From Mycobacterium sp. 852014-52450_SCH5900713 (lineage in GTDB: Bacteria; Actinomycetota; Actinomycetes; Mycobacteriales; Mycobacteriaceae), in contig NZ_LZIL01000069.1 in the NCBI RefSeq assembly GCF_001667075.1, positions 62,001 through 126,000 of the forward strand: a stretch of DNA of 64,000 nucleotides, given 5' to 3'. This document shows positions 8,859 through 18,082 of the stretch, piece after piece. Within the stretch, counting starts at the first letter, position 1. Each line of letters opens with the position of its first letter. Below the pieces are notes generated by a model. That model worked only from the letters and a program-made list of their open reading frames with translations. It was not told the origin of the DNA and made no database searches. The translations under genes and the position numbers were made by a program.

Positions 8859-8916
8859 CCGAGCGTCACGCCAGCGTGGCGCCCGACCCAGGCCGTCACG
8901 CTGGCGTGACGCTCGG
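8859..8916. repeat. Long inverted repeat with nested palindromes (hairpin)
   Basis: Two perfect 20-base arms (8859-8878 and 8897-8916) flank an 18-base loop. Each arm contains a smaller palindrome: CGTCACGCCAGCGTGGCG on the left (one mismatch) and CGTCACGCTGGCGTGACG on the right (perfect). The element could fold as one long stem or as two short ones. It lies in a gene-free stretch. It may be an intergenic repeat or a strong transcription barrier; there is no U-tract beside it. Confidence 0.7.
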
Positions 8917-9620
8917 CGCTCGGGTTACGACGTTCTGAAAGGCGCCGCCCTGACGGCCAATCTCCCCGATCAGCAGGTCATTTCGCGCAACTCGGCCCCG
9001 TTCACGGCGAAAGCCGTTGGCGACAGCCAACACTGACGACCGTGCGGGCCCGTTCGCATTTCGCACGCCGGCTGATCGCGCGCAGAAAAATTCCTTGGCT
9101 GGTACTATTCCGCCGTAACCTCGCCTGAGATATGGTGATCGAGGCGTCGTTTCGTGGACCCTGGAGTTGCACGAATGGCATTGCCCAGATAGCGCTCGCT
9201 ATCGGTGACACGTTGGGTCCGTGGCGTCCAGATAAAGGCTTGTTTGAGCAGTAGTCCGGAGTTAACCGCGCGCCGCATCAAACGAATCCGCGTGCCGGTT
9301 GGCTCTTGCACGGCAAGACGATGGCAATCGTGCGGGTCCTGTCAATCCCGTGCGGTTGTTTGGCCCGAGGGGGACCTTTATGCTTGCGCCGCGCGACGGT
9401 CAGCGAGTCAGCTATTCCCCCTGGTTGCCGGCATGCGCGGGGCCAATTCATGCCGGAGTGAGCCAAATCACTGATGCACATTCCACGCAGCTAGCGAGAA
9501 GGCACTTACCGGTCGCGCGAAATAAAACTCGCTCGGCAGGTCAAAGTCGTACAGCAACTCACGCGCGGGCGCGTTAAGGTCATCCGACTGGCGTCGCCAA
9601 CTGACGAGGAAAGGTAGCGC
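8917..9620. other. Gene-free interval upstream of the papA operon
   Basis: About 700 bases with no convincing gene. Open frames on both strands overlap one another, lack recognisable motifs and have no ribosome sites. The stretch looks less GC-rich than its surroundings. It ends with AGGAAAGG, the ribosome site of the acyltransferase gene at 9621. I could not place a promoter with confidence. Confidence 0.5.
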
Positions 9621-11012
9621 ATGTTCCTGGGCACGGTTGACGACTGGACAGCCGAGGGCACCGTCGTATCCTGGTATCCCACCGCGAACACTTACGCGCG
9701 CGCCGCAGAAGCGCAATACCATCCCGTCCCGGTGAGTTACCAGCAGTCGCAGCATCTGCGCTATTACCGACGCCAGGTCAGCCTCGGCCGCGATATTCCC
9801 CGATTGTGCATCGGAGCCTGGGAGATCAGCGGCGTGTGCGATATCGATGCGATGACGCAAGCGCTGAATAGCCACGTGCGGCGACACGATGCCTACCACG
9901 ACCGGTTTGCCTTCACCGGCAATGACGAAATCCTCCGCTACGTCATTGCCGACCCGGAGAACATCACGCTTGCGCCAACGGATCTCGGAGAAATGGCTCC
10001 GCTTCAGATCCGCAAGCTCATCCTCGATACCCCCGATCCGCTGCAATGGGACTGCTTCAGCTTCGGAATTGTCCAGGGCGAGGACCGGTTCACCATCTAC
10101 ATCGCCGTCGATCACTTGCGCGCCGACGGTATGTCGGCCGGCGTGATCTTCCTGGACGTCCAGACGGCGTACTTCAGCGCGCTGCAGAACGGGCAGGCCG
10201 CGCTGGCGCCCGCAGCCAGTCATCGCGATTTCAGCGCGAAGCAGCGCGCCTACACCGCCAGCCTCGATGACGAGGCGCCCGAAATCCAGCGCTGGCGCGC
10301 CTTCCTCTCGGCGAACAACGGTGCACTGCCGAGGTTTCCACTGGAACTGGGTGAGCCGTCCGCGGATACGCCGGGAGCCATCGACGTGTTCGACCTGATC
10401 GATGACGACCAGGGCCGGCGTTTCGAGGCCGCGTGCCGTGCCGCGGGAGCGCGCTTCAGCGGTGGCGTGTTCGCGTGCGCCGCCCTGGCCGAGCATCGGT
10501 TAACCGGCGCGGCCACATATTTCGGACTAACCCCCTTTGACAACCGGCGAGATCCCGCCCACGCCACCGCGGTCGGCTGGTTGGCCAGCTTCGTCCCGTT
10601 GGCGATTCCGATCGCCGGTAAGTCATTCGACGAAGTGGTCAGCGCCGCCCAGGCGTCGTTCGACGCGAACACGGCCCTCGGCGCGGTGCCTTATTACCAC
10701 CTGCTCGAGACACCGGCCGGCTCGGAGGGCCACTTCGAGGTTCCGGACCGACCGGTGCCGATGTTGTCCTACATCGACATTCGCAAGCTCCCGTTCGGTG
10801 ACTACTTCGATGGTTTACGCGCCGGCATCTGGGGTGACAACCGGCTGTCGGAAACGGTGTGCATGTGGGTCAATCGCATGCACGACGGAACGCAACTGGT
10901 GGTCGCTTACCCGGGCACCGACATCGCTCGCGGATCGGTCCGGCGCTATGTCGAGACCATGCGCGCCGAGTTCACCCGGGTGTCCGACGCCGGGCTGCAC
11001 AACAATGCCTGA
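9621..11012 (+). CDS. PapA-family acyltransferase
   Basis: 463-residue member of the polyketide-associated (Pap) acyltransferase family, which has the NRPS condensation-domain fold and moves acyl chains from carrier or CoA thioesters onto trehalose or other glycolipid hydroxyls. Seen: the active-site motif DHLRADG (HxxxDG) near residue 165 and a C-terminal half aligning by eye with M. tuberculosis PapA1, including an N-terminal VSWYPT, a WDCFSFG segment and TYFGLTP. Start at ATG 9621 with AGGAAAGG 7 bases upstream. Its stop overlaps the next start (TGATG), so the three-gene operon is coupled. No pks or mmpL gene is adjacent, so the acyl donor and lipid product are unknown. Confidence 0.85.
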   Translation: MFLGTVDDWTAEGTVVSWYPTANTYARAAEAQYHPVPVSYQQSQHLRYYRRQVSLGRDIPRLCIGAWEISGVCDIDAMTQALNSHVRRHDAYHDRFAFTGNDEILRYVIADPENITLAPTDLGEMAPLQIRKLILDTPDPLQWDCFSFGIVQGEDRFTIYIAVDHLRADGMSAGVIFLDVQTAYFSALQNGQAALAPAASHRDFSAKQRAYTASLDDEAPEIQRWRAFLSANNGALPRFPLELGEPSADTPGAIDVFDLIDDDQGRRFEAACRAAGARFSGGVFACAALAEHRLTGAATYFGLTPFDNRRDPAHATAVGWLASFVPLAIPIAGKSFDEVVSAAQASFDANTALGAVPYYHLLETPAGSEGHFEVPDRPVPMLSYIDIRKLPFGDYFDGLRAGIWGDNRLSETVCMWVNRMHDGTQLVVAYPGTDIARGSVRRYVETMRAEFTRVSDAGLHNNA

Positions 11013-12430
11013 TGTATTTGCGTTCTCCTGCAACAGGTCTCGGTGTGAGCGGCCTGAAGACACATGCACCTCCTAACTCGCCGGTGACGAAGCTGGCGCT
11101 GCTGGACCAGGCCGCGTTCCTGCGGCTGCGGGCCACCGGTCAGGGCAGCACGGTGCAATGCACGTGGGTGTACGACCGCGACGTGAACATCGACGCGTTG
11201 CGCACCTTCAAAGACAATCTCGGTGCCGGTCTCCTCGGGCGGCGCATCGAGCGCTCACCGCTGCCTTTCGGGCGTCATCGCTGGGTACTCGACAACCATT
11301 CTCCAGAGATCGCGCTAGAGCCGCGACAACCGCGGTCGGCGATCGGCGCGTGGATCGAAAGACGTGCACAGGTACCCGTCGACCCCGAGTTCGGCCCGAC
11401 TTTTCACATGGGCGTGCTGCCGCTGGATGACGGCGGTGCGGCCGTCACCCTGGTGTCATCACACTGCGTCGTCGATGGACTCGCGGCGATAACGGCGGTA
11501 ACCGAGGCGGTGAATAAAGAGAGACGCAATCGCGGTTACCCGCAGCCGAATTCACGTAGCCGGCTGCGCGCCGTCTCCGAGGACCTGACCGATGCCATGC
11601 GTTCGCTGCCGGTGGTCATCCGCGCCGTGATCGCGACCCTGATGATTCTGCTCAAGGCCTCGTCCGGTCCCCGGCCTGCGCCCGGGGCGCGGCGGCCCGG
11701 CCCGCCCTCCCCGAATGCCGATGAGCAGACGGCACTCCCATCGGTGACGATCCAGACCGACGCCGCCGCATGGGAAGCCCGTGCGCGCAGTCTCAACGGA
11801 AGCAGCAACACACTCTTCGTCGCATTCGCGGCTCGGCTGGCGTGCCGGATCGGCAGGGTGCTTCCAGACGGGAACTCGGTGACGGTCGTGCTGCCGGTCA
11901 GCGACCGCACCGGCAACGACGACCGGGCCAACGCCCTGACCTCGATCACCCTTACCGTCGATGGAACAACGGTGGCCAACGACTTGAGTTGCGTCCGAGC
12001 CGATGTCAAGAGGGAGCTGACGTCGCTGCGCCAAGAGCCCAACGAAATGCTCGCGGGGTTACCGCTCGTCCCGTTCACACCACGCTGGCTCGTCCGCCAC
12101 GCCGAAGGCATCGCGATGTCCGTCGGCCGGCTTCCGGTCGGCTGCTCGAACCTCGGAAGCCTCGATCCCGCCGTTGGCCGCATCGATGGTGCCGATGCAG
12201 CCGAGGTCTCCATCCGGCTGGCCGAGCAGGGCATCACCCGCCGCCGCATCGAGCAGACCCATGGCCAATTGTTCTGCAGCACTGGGACGATCAACGGCAG
12301 CCGGTTTCTCAACGTCATAGCGTGCCAGGACGGCGCCGGCAACACCGCAGCGCAAGCCGGCGAGCTCGCGTGCAGCGCCCTGGCTGACCTGCAGCTGGGG
12401 GCCACCACCGTCTACGAGGGCCAGATCTGA
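11012..12430 (+). CDS. Second condensation-fold acyltransferase-like protein
   Basis: 472-residue protein from ATG 11012, which shares one base with the papA stop. Seen: SHCVVDGLAA near residue 151, an HxxxDG catalytic signature like that of PapA and WS/DGAT enzymes, followed by a weakly hydrophobic stretch near residues 195-215 and a C-terminal half with VTVVLPVSDRTGNDDRAN, typical of the latch side of the fold. It is distinct in sequence from the preceding PapA. By position the two may act on the same glycolipid at different hydroxyls. GTG at 11045 is an alternative start. Its stop again overlaps the next start (TGATG). Confidence 0.7.
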   Translation: MYLRSPATGLGVSGLKTHAPPNSPVTKLALLDQAAFLRLRATGQGSTVQCTWVYDRDVNIDALRTFKDNLGAGLLGRRIERSPLPFGRHRWVLDNHSPEIALEPRQPRSAIGAWIERRAQVPVDPEFGPTFHMGVLPLDDGGAAVTLVSSHCVVDGLAAITAVTEAVNKERRNRGYPQPNSRSRLRAVSEDLTDAMRSLPVVIRAVIATLMILLKASSGPRPAPGARRPGPPSPNADEQTALPSVTIQTDAAAWEARARSLNGSSNTLFVAFAARLACRIGRVLPDGNSVTVVLPVSDRTGNDDRANALTSITLTVDGTTVANDLSCVRADVKRELTSLRQEPNEMLAGLPLVPFTPRWLVRHAEGIAMSVGRLPVGCSNLGSLDPAVGRIDGADAAEVSIRLAEQGITRRRIEQTHGQLFCSTGTINGSRFLNVIACQDGAGNTAAQAGELACSALADLQLGATTVYEGQI

Positions 12431-13680
12431 TGGTGGGCCTGGACCTCAGAGCGACTCAAAGCCGGCGCCACCTCATGTACGCGGGTGTCGCCGCCGCGAT
12501 TGCGGCCTGGGCGGCATCGGTGCTGTGGTTCGCGATCAAGATCGTTCCGCTCGACGTGTACTGGATGTCGTACTACGCGGCCGACTACACGCATGGCTTC
12601 GTGCGGCGCGGTCTTGCCGGCGAATTGGTGCGGCTCGCCCCGGGACACTACTTCTCCGCCACGCTGAGTCTGCGGTGGCTGTCGACGGCTGTCTATCTCG
12701 GCGGCCTGGCAACGGTCGCGGGTGTAGTGCTCTTCGGTCGCCCGCGGTCTGAGCGCCGATTGTTGGTGGCGATGCTGATTCCGTTGCTGCCCTTTGGAGT
12801 TCCGTTTGCGGCATACTCGGCCCGGCCGGATCTGTTCGGGGCAGCGGCGCTGGCGCTGTTCTCCTCAGCGTTGTTGCTGGCACGTTCCCGTGCCGTCGCG
12901 ATGGCATGGTGCACGGCCTACGGTCTTGTGACTGCGGCGCTGACGCTCATGCACGAGGCGGTAGGGCTGCAGTTCGCATTGGGCGCCGTGCTGGCGATCA
13001 TCGTCCTGGGCGGTGCGCTGACAGACGCCCGGGGCCTCGGCGTGCTCCTCGCGGTGGCGCCGGGAGCCGGCACGACGGCCGCGGTCGCGGCGTTCGGCCG
13101 TCACGACGTCGCCGCCCAATTGTGCGCGTCGGTCCCCCACCACTTGATGCCGAACCCGTTTGCGACGGTGACGTCGCCAACCACGTTGCTGCGCTATGTC
13201 ATTGACGGGCAATCGCGGCAAACCGACTACCACGACTGGGTGTGCCGAAACGTGATGCCGAACTACGACAACGGAATCACGGATGCCATCCGTACCGTCG
13301 GCCACATCGGCATGGTCGGCCTCACCATGTCCCTGGTGTTCGGAGCCGCCGCCGTGGTGGTGACGATGTGGGGACTCAGCAGTGTTTCGGGCGTGCCGCT
13401 GGGTGCGTTCCTCGACGCGCTGCGGGGCCGGGTGGCCTGGGTCGTCGCCGGGTCGGTGTTGATCTCCCCGGTCTTCCTGACCGGCTACGACTGGACCCGC
13501 TGGCTGACGATCGTGGCGTTCGACGTCGGGATGGTGTTCGCCCTCTTCGCGGCGCGCAGGCCGGAGATCGAGCAGGCGCCGACTCCGAAAACGTTGCGGC
13601 TGTTCATTTTTCTCGTGATCGCGCTCGTGCTGATCCCGGTGGGCACGGTCCCCGGCTTCGGCGGCCCGCGGATGTTCTGA
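12430..13680 (+). CDS. Multi-pass membrane protein of the papA operon
   Basis: 416 residues with roughly nine or ten hydrophobic segments, beginning with one at about residues 15-37 and ending with FIFLVIALVLIPVGTVPG. A conserved-looking GFVRRGLAGELVRL follows the first segment; similar RRGL words occur in EpsG/Wzy-like polysaccharide membrane proteins, but I would not assign that function on this alone. The ATG shares a base with the preceding stop, so it is translated with the two acyltransferases. In mycobacteria PapA genes are often paired with membrane proteins that finish or export acylated glycolipids (Chp, Sap, MmpL); this is not one I recognise. Confidence 0.65.
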   Translation: MVGLDLRATQSRRHLMYAGVAAAIAAWAASVLWFAIKIVPLDVYWMSYYAADYTHGFVRRGLAGELVRLAPGHYFSATLSLRWLSTAVYLGGLATVAGVVLFGRPRSERRLLVAMLIPLLPFGVPFAAYSARPDLFGAAALALFSSALLLARSRAVAMAWCTAYGLVTAALTLMHEAVGLQFALGAVLAIIVLGGALTDARGLGVLLAVAPGAGTTAAVAAFGRHDVAAQLCASVPHHLMPNPFATVTSPTTLLRYVIDGQSRQTDYHDWVCRNVMPNYDNGITDAIRTVGHIGMVGLTMSLVFGAAAVVVTMWGLSSVSGVPLGAFLDALRGRVAWVVAGSVLISPVFLTGYDWTRWLTIVAFDVGMVFALFAARRPEIEQAPTPKTLRLFIFLVIALVLIPVGTVPGFGGPRMF

Positions 13681-13755
13681 CCGGCTCCACGGCCCGGCCG
13701 CAACCGCGCCACCCGAGAAATCGCCTCGAAACTGCCTCGAGACTGCCATTGACTA

Positions 13756-13786
13756 ATGTCACCATTTGTTATTGACTGCGTGACAT
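13756..13786. promoter_or_regulatory. Inverted repeat ahead of the lipR-like operon
   Basis: ATGTCAC (13756-13762) and GTGACAT (13780-13786) form a perfect inverted repeat with a 17-base spacer, the right arm running into the start codon at 13785. Two copies of ATTGACT (13748-13754 and 13771-13777) add a direct repeat. This is a plausible operator for the MerR protein encoded at the end of the operon, but the evidence is positional. Confidence 0.4.
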
Positions 13787-14795
13787 GGCGGACGGTGTTC
13801 CGGCCCGCGGGTCATTGCGGTCCCGTGGCGCGGCGGCGGTAAGTGCTTACACCCTGCGGCCGGTCACGGGCCTGATACCCCCCGAGCGGACCTGGGGGTT
13901 ATGGCTGTCGCGCCAGATCGTCGCCCGGATCATGGGGACGTTCGGCCCCTCGCTGACGGGCACCCGCGTCGAACACGTCGACACGAAGCTGCCCGACGGG
14001 CGGCGCGTCAAGGGTGAATGGGTATACGGACCGCGCACGCCGACGAGCGAGGCGCCGCGGTCGTCCACCACCGGGGGAGCGATCTACTACGTGCACGGCA
14101 GCGGCTACGCGGTGTGCTCGCCGAAAACCCACCGGCGATTGACGTCCTGGCTCTCATCCTTGACCGGCTTGCCGGTGTTCAGCATCGATTATCGACTCGC
14201 GCCACGCCACCGCTTTCCCACCGCGGCCGACGACGCACGGGCGGGCTGGGATTGGCTGGTGCAATCGTGCGGTGTGCCGCCGAAACAAATTGTGGTCGCC
14301 GGTGATTCGGCCGGCGGACACCTGGCCGTCGACATGTTGCTGCAACCCGAGGTCGCCGCCGATCACCCGGCCGCGCTGGCGCTGTTCTCCCCGCTGTACG
14401 ACGTCACCTTCGCGCTGTGCCTCGCCCGTGAACGGATGCGTCGCGATCCCGCGATCCGGGCGGCCGACGCGGCTCGCCTGGTCGGCATGTATCACGCTGG
14501 AGTCGACCCCGCCCACCAGCGGCTGACACTCAATGTGGCCGGCGGCCCGCCACTTCCGCCGACCCTCATCCAGGCCGGTGGAGCCGAGATGCTGCAAGAC
14601 GACGCCCGTCAGCTCGCGGCCGACATCCAAGCCGCGGGCGGGCGATGCGAACTGCAGATCTGGCCGCACCAGGTGCACGTCTTTCAGGCACTGCCACGCG
14701 TGACGCCCGAAGCCGCCAAGGCCGTGGCCTACGTCGCGAGGTTCATCGCCCACGCGTTGCAGGATGCGCGCGCTGTGACCCAGGAGGTGCTCTGA
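13785..14795 (+). CDS. Alpha/beta-hydrolase, hormone-sensitive-lipase family (LipR/MbtJ-like)
   Basis: 336-residue esterase of the HSL family. Seen: oxyanion motif YVHGSGYAVCSP near residue 103 (the usual HGGG is HGSG here), nucleophile GDSAGG near 173, a candidate acid in the MLQDDA segment and His in HQVHVF near 294. First gene of a tight operon; the SDR follows after 3 bases. In the M. tuberculosis mymA operon a lipase (LipR), an SDR (SadH) and a flavin monooxygenase (MymA) occur together, and this set resembles it. It could also be viewed as standing in for MbtJ, an HSL-family hydrolase found between mbtA and mbtI there. I see no strong ribosome site at ATG 13785, so translation may be leaderless or start slightly elsewhere. 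Confidence 0.75.
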   Translation: MADGVPARGSLRSRGAAAVSAYTLRPVTGLIPPERTWGLWLSRQIVARIMGTFGPSLTGTRVEHVDTKLPDGRRVKGEWVYGPRTPTSEAPRSSTTGGAIYYVHGSGYAVCSPKTHRRLTSWLSSLTGLPVFSIDYRLAPRHRFPTAADDARAGWDWLVQSCGVPPKQIVVAGDSAGGHLAVDMLLQPEVAADHPAALALFSPLYDVTFALCLARERMRRDPAIRAADAARLVGMYHAGVDPAHQRLTLNVAGGPPLPPTLIQAGGAEMLQDDARQLAADIQAAGGRCELQIWPHQVHVFQALPRVTPEAAKAVAYVARFIAHALQDARAVTQEVL

Positions 14796-14798
14796 GGG

Positions 14799-15641
14799 AT
14801 GTTGGACAGATTGCTGGGGAGGTCGAAACCGAGCCGCGGCGCGTCGGCGGTGGTGACCGGCGCCGGAAGTGGCATCGGCGCGGCGTTCGCGGTCGAACTC
14901 GCCCGCCGCGGCGGCGCGGTCGTCTGCAGCGACATCGACGAAGCCGCCGCCCAGAGGACGGCCGACACGATCACCGAACTGGGCGCCAGGGCCACCGCCA
15001 TCCGTTGCGACGTTTCGGAATTCGAGGATGTCCGGGCGCTGGCGGACCAATCGCAGGCCTGGTTTTCCGGGCCGCCAACGCTGGTGATCAACAACGCCGG
15101 TGTCGGCGCCGGCGGCGCGGCCATCGGCGATGCGCCGCTGGACGATTGGATGTGGACGCTGGGCATCAACCTGTGGGGGCCCATTCACGGCTGCCATGTG
15201 TTCACCCCGATCCTGCGGGGTCCGTCGCACGCTGCCCGCGGCATCATCAACGTCGCCTCGGCGGCCGCCTTCGGCGCGGCCCCGGGCATGGCCGCCTACA
15301 ACGTCAGCAAGGCCGGAGTGCTGTCACTTTCGGAGACTTTGGCCGCCGAATTGGCCGGCACCGGGGTGAAAGTCACGGTGCTGTGCCCGACCTTCGTCAA
15401 GACCAACATCGTCGAGTCTGGCCGCATCAGCGAGGAATCCAGCCAGCTGGCGAACACATTGATGCGCTGGACCGGATTCTCCGCGGACAAGGTCGCGAGG
15501 ATCTGCCTGGACGCGCACGACCGCGGCGAGCTGTACTGCATGCCGCAACTCGACGCCAAGATCGGCTGGAGCATCAAACGCATGGCCCCGCAGGCCTATA
15601 CGCGTGCGGCCGGACTGGTGTCCCGAATCAACCTGCCCTGA
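14799..15641 (+). CDS. Short-chain dehydrogenase/reductase (SadH-like)
   Basis: 280-residue classical SDR. Seen: nucleotide-binding TGAGSGIG near residue 22, the NNAG motif near 100, and the catalytic YNVSK near 167 with an upstream Ser in INVASAAAF. Length and context match SadH (Rv3085, about 276 residues) of the mymA operon. It probably oxidises or reduces a hydroxyl or carbonyl on an acyl or hydrophobic substrate, using the same substrate stream as the neighbouring hydrolase and monooxygenase. It starts 3 bases after the hydrolase stop with AGGAGG upstream, overlapping the end of that gene. Confidence 0.82.
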   Translation: MLDRLLGRSKPSRGASAVVTGAGSGIGAAFAVELARRGGAVVCSDIDEAAAQRTADTITELGARATAIRCDVSEFEDVRALADQSQAWFSGPPTLVINNAGVGAGGAAIGDAPLDDWMWTLGINLWGPIHGCHVFTPILRGPSHAARGIINVASAAAFGAAPGMAAYNVSKAGVLSLSETLAAELAGTGVKVTVLCPTFVKTNIVESGRISEESSQLANTLMRWTGFSADKVARICLDAHDRGELYCMPQLDAKIGWSIKRMAPQAYTRAAGLVSRINLP

Positions 15642-15659
15642 TCAAGCAAAGGAGCCCCG

Positions 15660-16580
15660 GTGGCCATCGACATGGAAGCTATGCTCGCCAAGATCAAGGA
15701 TCGCCAGTGGGCGCTCGCCGACATCGATTGGGACGCGCCCGGCGCCGAAATGATCAGTGATGAACAGCGGCCACAGCTCAAGGCGTTCATGGCCGACCTA
15801 TGCTGGATCGAGAACATTGGCGCCCGGGGCTTCGCTGCGCTAGCGAAGAAGGCACCCACACCGACCATTGCCGAGATCTACCGTTACTTCCACGCCGAGG
15901 AGCAGCGTCACGCCAACGCCGAACTGGCGCTGATGAAGCGTTGGGGCATGCTCGAGGACGGTGAGATTCCCGAGCCGAACGTGAACATCCGACTGGCGAT
16001 CGACTGGCTGGACCGCTGGGCCGACGACATGCCGCTGTCTCTGCTGGGCACGGTCATTCCGATGCTCGAAGTCGCACTGGACGGCGCCCTGTTGAAATTC
16101 CTCCTCGACGAGGTGCACGACCCCATCTGCCACCAGGTCTTCGAGAAGATCAACAATGACGAATCACGCCACCTGGTTGTCGATTTCGAAGTCCTCGACA
16201 TGATCGGGCACGCGAAGATACGACGGTTATTGATCGACTTCGTCGGTCACAATGCCACTCCGGGTCTCATCATCGGCGCGATCATGGGCGCACCGCTGAT
16301 CAACAGGATCCGCAACGAGATCACGGCCATGGGTATGGAGCCGGAGCGGCTTTACAGAGCTGTGAAAAGATTCAAAGAGCTTGGCGATCGCGGCGAAAGT
16401 ACCAGGCGGGTACCGACTTATCGTTTCCTGAGGCGTTACGCGGGAGTGGTCACAAATCCACGCCACCCGTACCACCTGCTGGCGAATTCGATGGTATGGC
16501 TTTCCGACCGATATCCGCGGCCCCTGCTTCCGTCGGTGCCGACTTGGGTTGGAGAACTCACCCACGAGCCGGCGGCGTGA
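15660..16580 (+). CDS. Ferritin-like di-iron protein
   Basis: 306 residues from a GTG at 15660, with AAAGGAG just upstream. Seen: FHAEEQRHAN (about residues 79-88) and NNDESRHLVV (about 161-170), two ExxH motifs that together form the carboxylate-bridged di-iron site of ferritin-like oxygenases and desaturases, within a mostly helical protein. Between a SDR and a Baeyer-Villiger-type monooxygenase, an oxygenase or desaturase role is likely, but the substrate is unknown. It is not in the M. tuberculosis mymA operon. Its stop overlaps a possible GTG start of the next gene. Confidence 0.7.
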   Translation: MAIDMEAMLAKIKDRQWALADIDWDAPGAEMISDEQRPQLKAFMADLCWIENIGARGFAALAKKAPTPTIAEIYRYFHAEEQRHANAELALMKRWGMLEDGEIPEPNVNIRLAIDWLDRWADDMPLSLLGTVIPMLEVALDGALLKFLLDEVHDPICHQVFEKINNDESRHLVVDFEVLDMIGHAKIRRLLIDFVGHNATPGLIIGAIMGAPLINRIRNEITAMGMEPERLYRAVKRFKELGDRGESTRRVPTYRFLRRYAGVVTNPRHPYHLLANSMVWLSDRYPRPLLPSVPTWVGELTHEPAA

Positions 16581-16582
16581 CC

Positions 16583-18079
16583 ATGGCAGGCGACCACACC
16601 CACGCGGTGCTCATCATCGGAGCCGGCTTCACCGGGCTGGGAGCCGCGATCCGGTTGGCCGACGCCGGAGTAGACGACATCGTCATCCTGGAACGCGGCG
16701 ACCGGGTTGGCGGAACCTGGCGCGACACAACCTATCCGGGTGCCAGCTGCGACGTCCCCTCGCTGCTGTATTCGTACTCGTTCGTCAAGAACCCGGCCTG
16801 GTCGCGTACGTACTCCCCCGCCCCGGAGATCTGCCGCCACCTCGAAGACATGGCGACCAGATTCGACATCCGCCGCCACATCCGATTCGGTCATGAGGTC
16901 AACGGCCTGAGCTTCGACGAAGCTAGCGGGGTTTGGACCGCAACCACCAAACGCCGCAAGCGGTTCCGCGCGCGCACCGTCGTGCTGGCATCCGGACCGC
17001 TGTCGGACGTCAGCTTCCCCGACATTCGCGGTCTGGACAGCTATCGCGGACACAAGATTCACAGCGCACGCTGGGACCACGACTACGATTTCACGGGCCA
17101 GCGGGTCGCCGTCATCGGCACCGGCGCCAGCGCGATCCAGATCGTCCCCGAACTGGTGAAGCGGGCCGGCTTCGTCAAGGTGTTCCAACGCACCCCTTGC
17201 TGGGTGCTGCCGCGCCTGGATGCCGCCACCCCGCCGGCGGTGCAGGCCCTGTTCACCAAAGTGCCCGCCGCCCAGCAGCTTGCGCGGCAGGCCTTGTTCT
17301 GGGGCCACGAGGCGAGCGCCACGGCCCTGGTGTGGGACACACCGCTGACCTCGCTGGCCGCGCGCCTGGGGCGGGCACACCTGCGCGCGCAGGTGAAGGA
17401 CCCTTGGCTGCGACGCCAGCTGACGCCGGACTTCCGGCCGGGGTGCAAGCGCATGCTGGTCTCCAGCGACTACTACCCTGCCCTGCAGCGCGACAACTGC
17501 AAGCTCATTGATTGGCCGATCGCCACGATGAGCCCGGCCGGCATCCGCACCAGCGACGGCATCGAGCACCACCTCGATGCCATCGTCTTCGCCACCGGCT
17601 ACGACGTCCATCTGACCGGGCCGCCGTTTGCGGTCACCGGGCTCGGCGGCCGGTCGCTGGCCGACGAATGGGCCGATGGCGCACAGGCTTACAAGAGCAT
17701 CAACGTGCACGGGTACCCGAATCTGTTCGTTATGACCGGACCCAACTCCGGGCCGGGCCACAACTCCCTGCTGGTCTACATCGAGGGTCAGCTGGAGTAC
17801 GCGGTGCGCGGCATCACCGCCATCCTCGACAACGATCTGCGCTATCTCGATGTGCGTGAAAAGGTCCAGCGCCGCCACAACGACAGCCTCCAGCGCCGCC
17901 TCGCCAAAACGACCTGGATGTCCGGCTGCCGCAGCTGGTACCTCACCAAGGACGGATACAACGGGTCAATGTACCCGGGTTTCGCGACGCAGTATCTTCG
18001 GCAGATGAGGGATTTCCGCTACGACGATTACCGAGCGGTGGCGTACCGCACCCGCGCGCTCGCCGCCGCGCCGGGCTGA
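16583..18079 (+). CDS. FAD-dependent monooxygenase, Baeyer-Villiger type (MymA-like)
   Basis: 498-residue flavoprotein. Seen: FAD-binding GAGFTGLGAAIRLADAG at the N-terminus, the NADPH-binding GTGASAIQIVPEL near residue 183, FATGYD near 337 and a TGPNSGPGHNS segment. Length and motifs match MymA (Rv3083, about 495 residues), a class B flavin monooxygenase. ATG 16583 is chosen; an in-frame GTG at 16577 overlaps the previous stop as GTGA and would add two residues. The context of lipase, SDR, di-iron protein and MerR regulator suggests an oxidative pathway for a lipid or hydrophobic compound. Confidence 0.83.
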   Translation: MAGDHTHAVLIIGAGFTGLGAAIRLADAGVDDIVILERGDRVGGTWRDTTYPGASCDVPSLLYSYSFVKNPAWSRTYSPAPEICRHLEDMATRFDIRRHIRFGHEVNGLSFDEASGVWTATTKRRKRFRARTVVLASGPLSDVSFPDIRGLDSYRGHKIHSARWDHDYDFTGQRVAVIGTGASAIQIVPELVKRAGFVKVFQRTPCWVLPRLDAATPPAVQALFTKVPAAQQLARQALFWGHEASATALVWDTPLTSLAARLGRAHLRAQVKDPWLRRQLTPDFRPGCKRMLVSSDYYPALQRDNCKLIDWPIATMSPAGIRTSDGIEHHLDAIVFATGYDVHLTGPPFAVTGLGGRSLADEWADGAQAYKSINVHGYPNLFVMTGPNSGPGHNSLLVYIEGQLEYAVRGITAILDNDLRYLDVREKVQRRHNDSLQRRLAKTTWMSGCRSWYLTKDGYNGSMYPGFATQYLRQMRDFRYDDYRAVAYRTRALAAAPG

Positions 18080-18082
18080 CGC

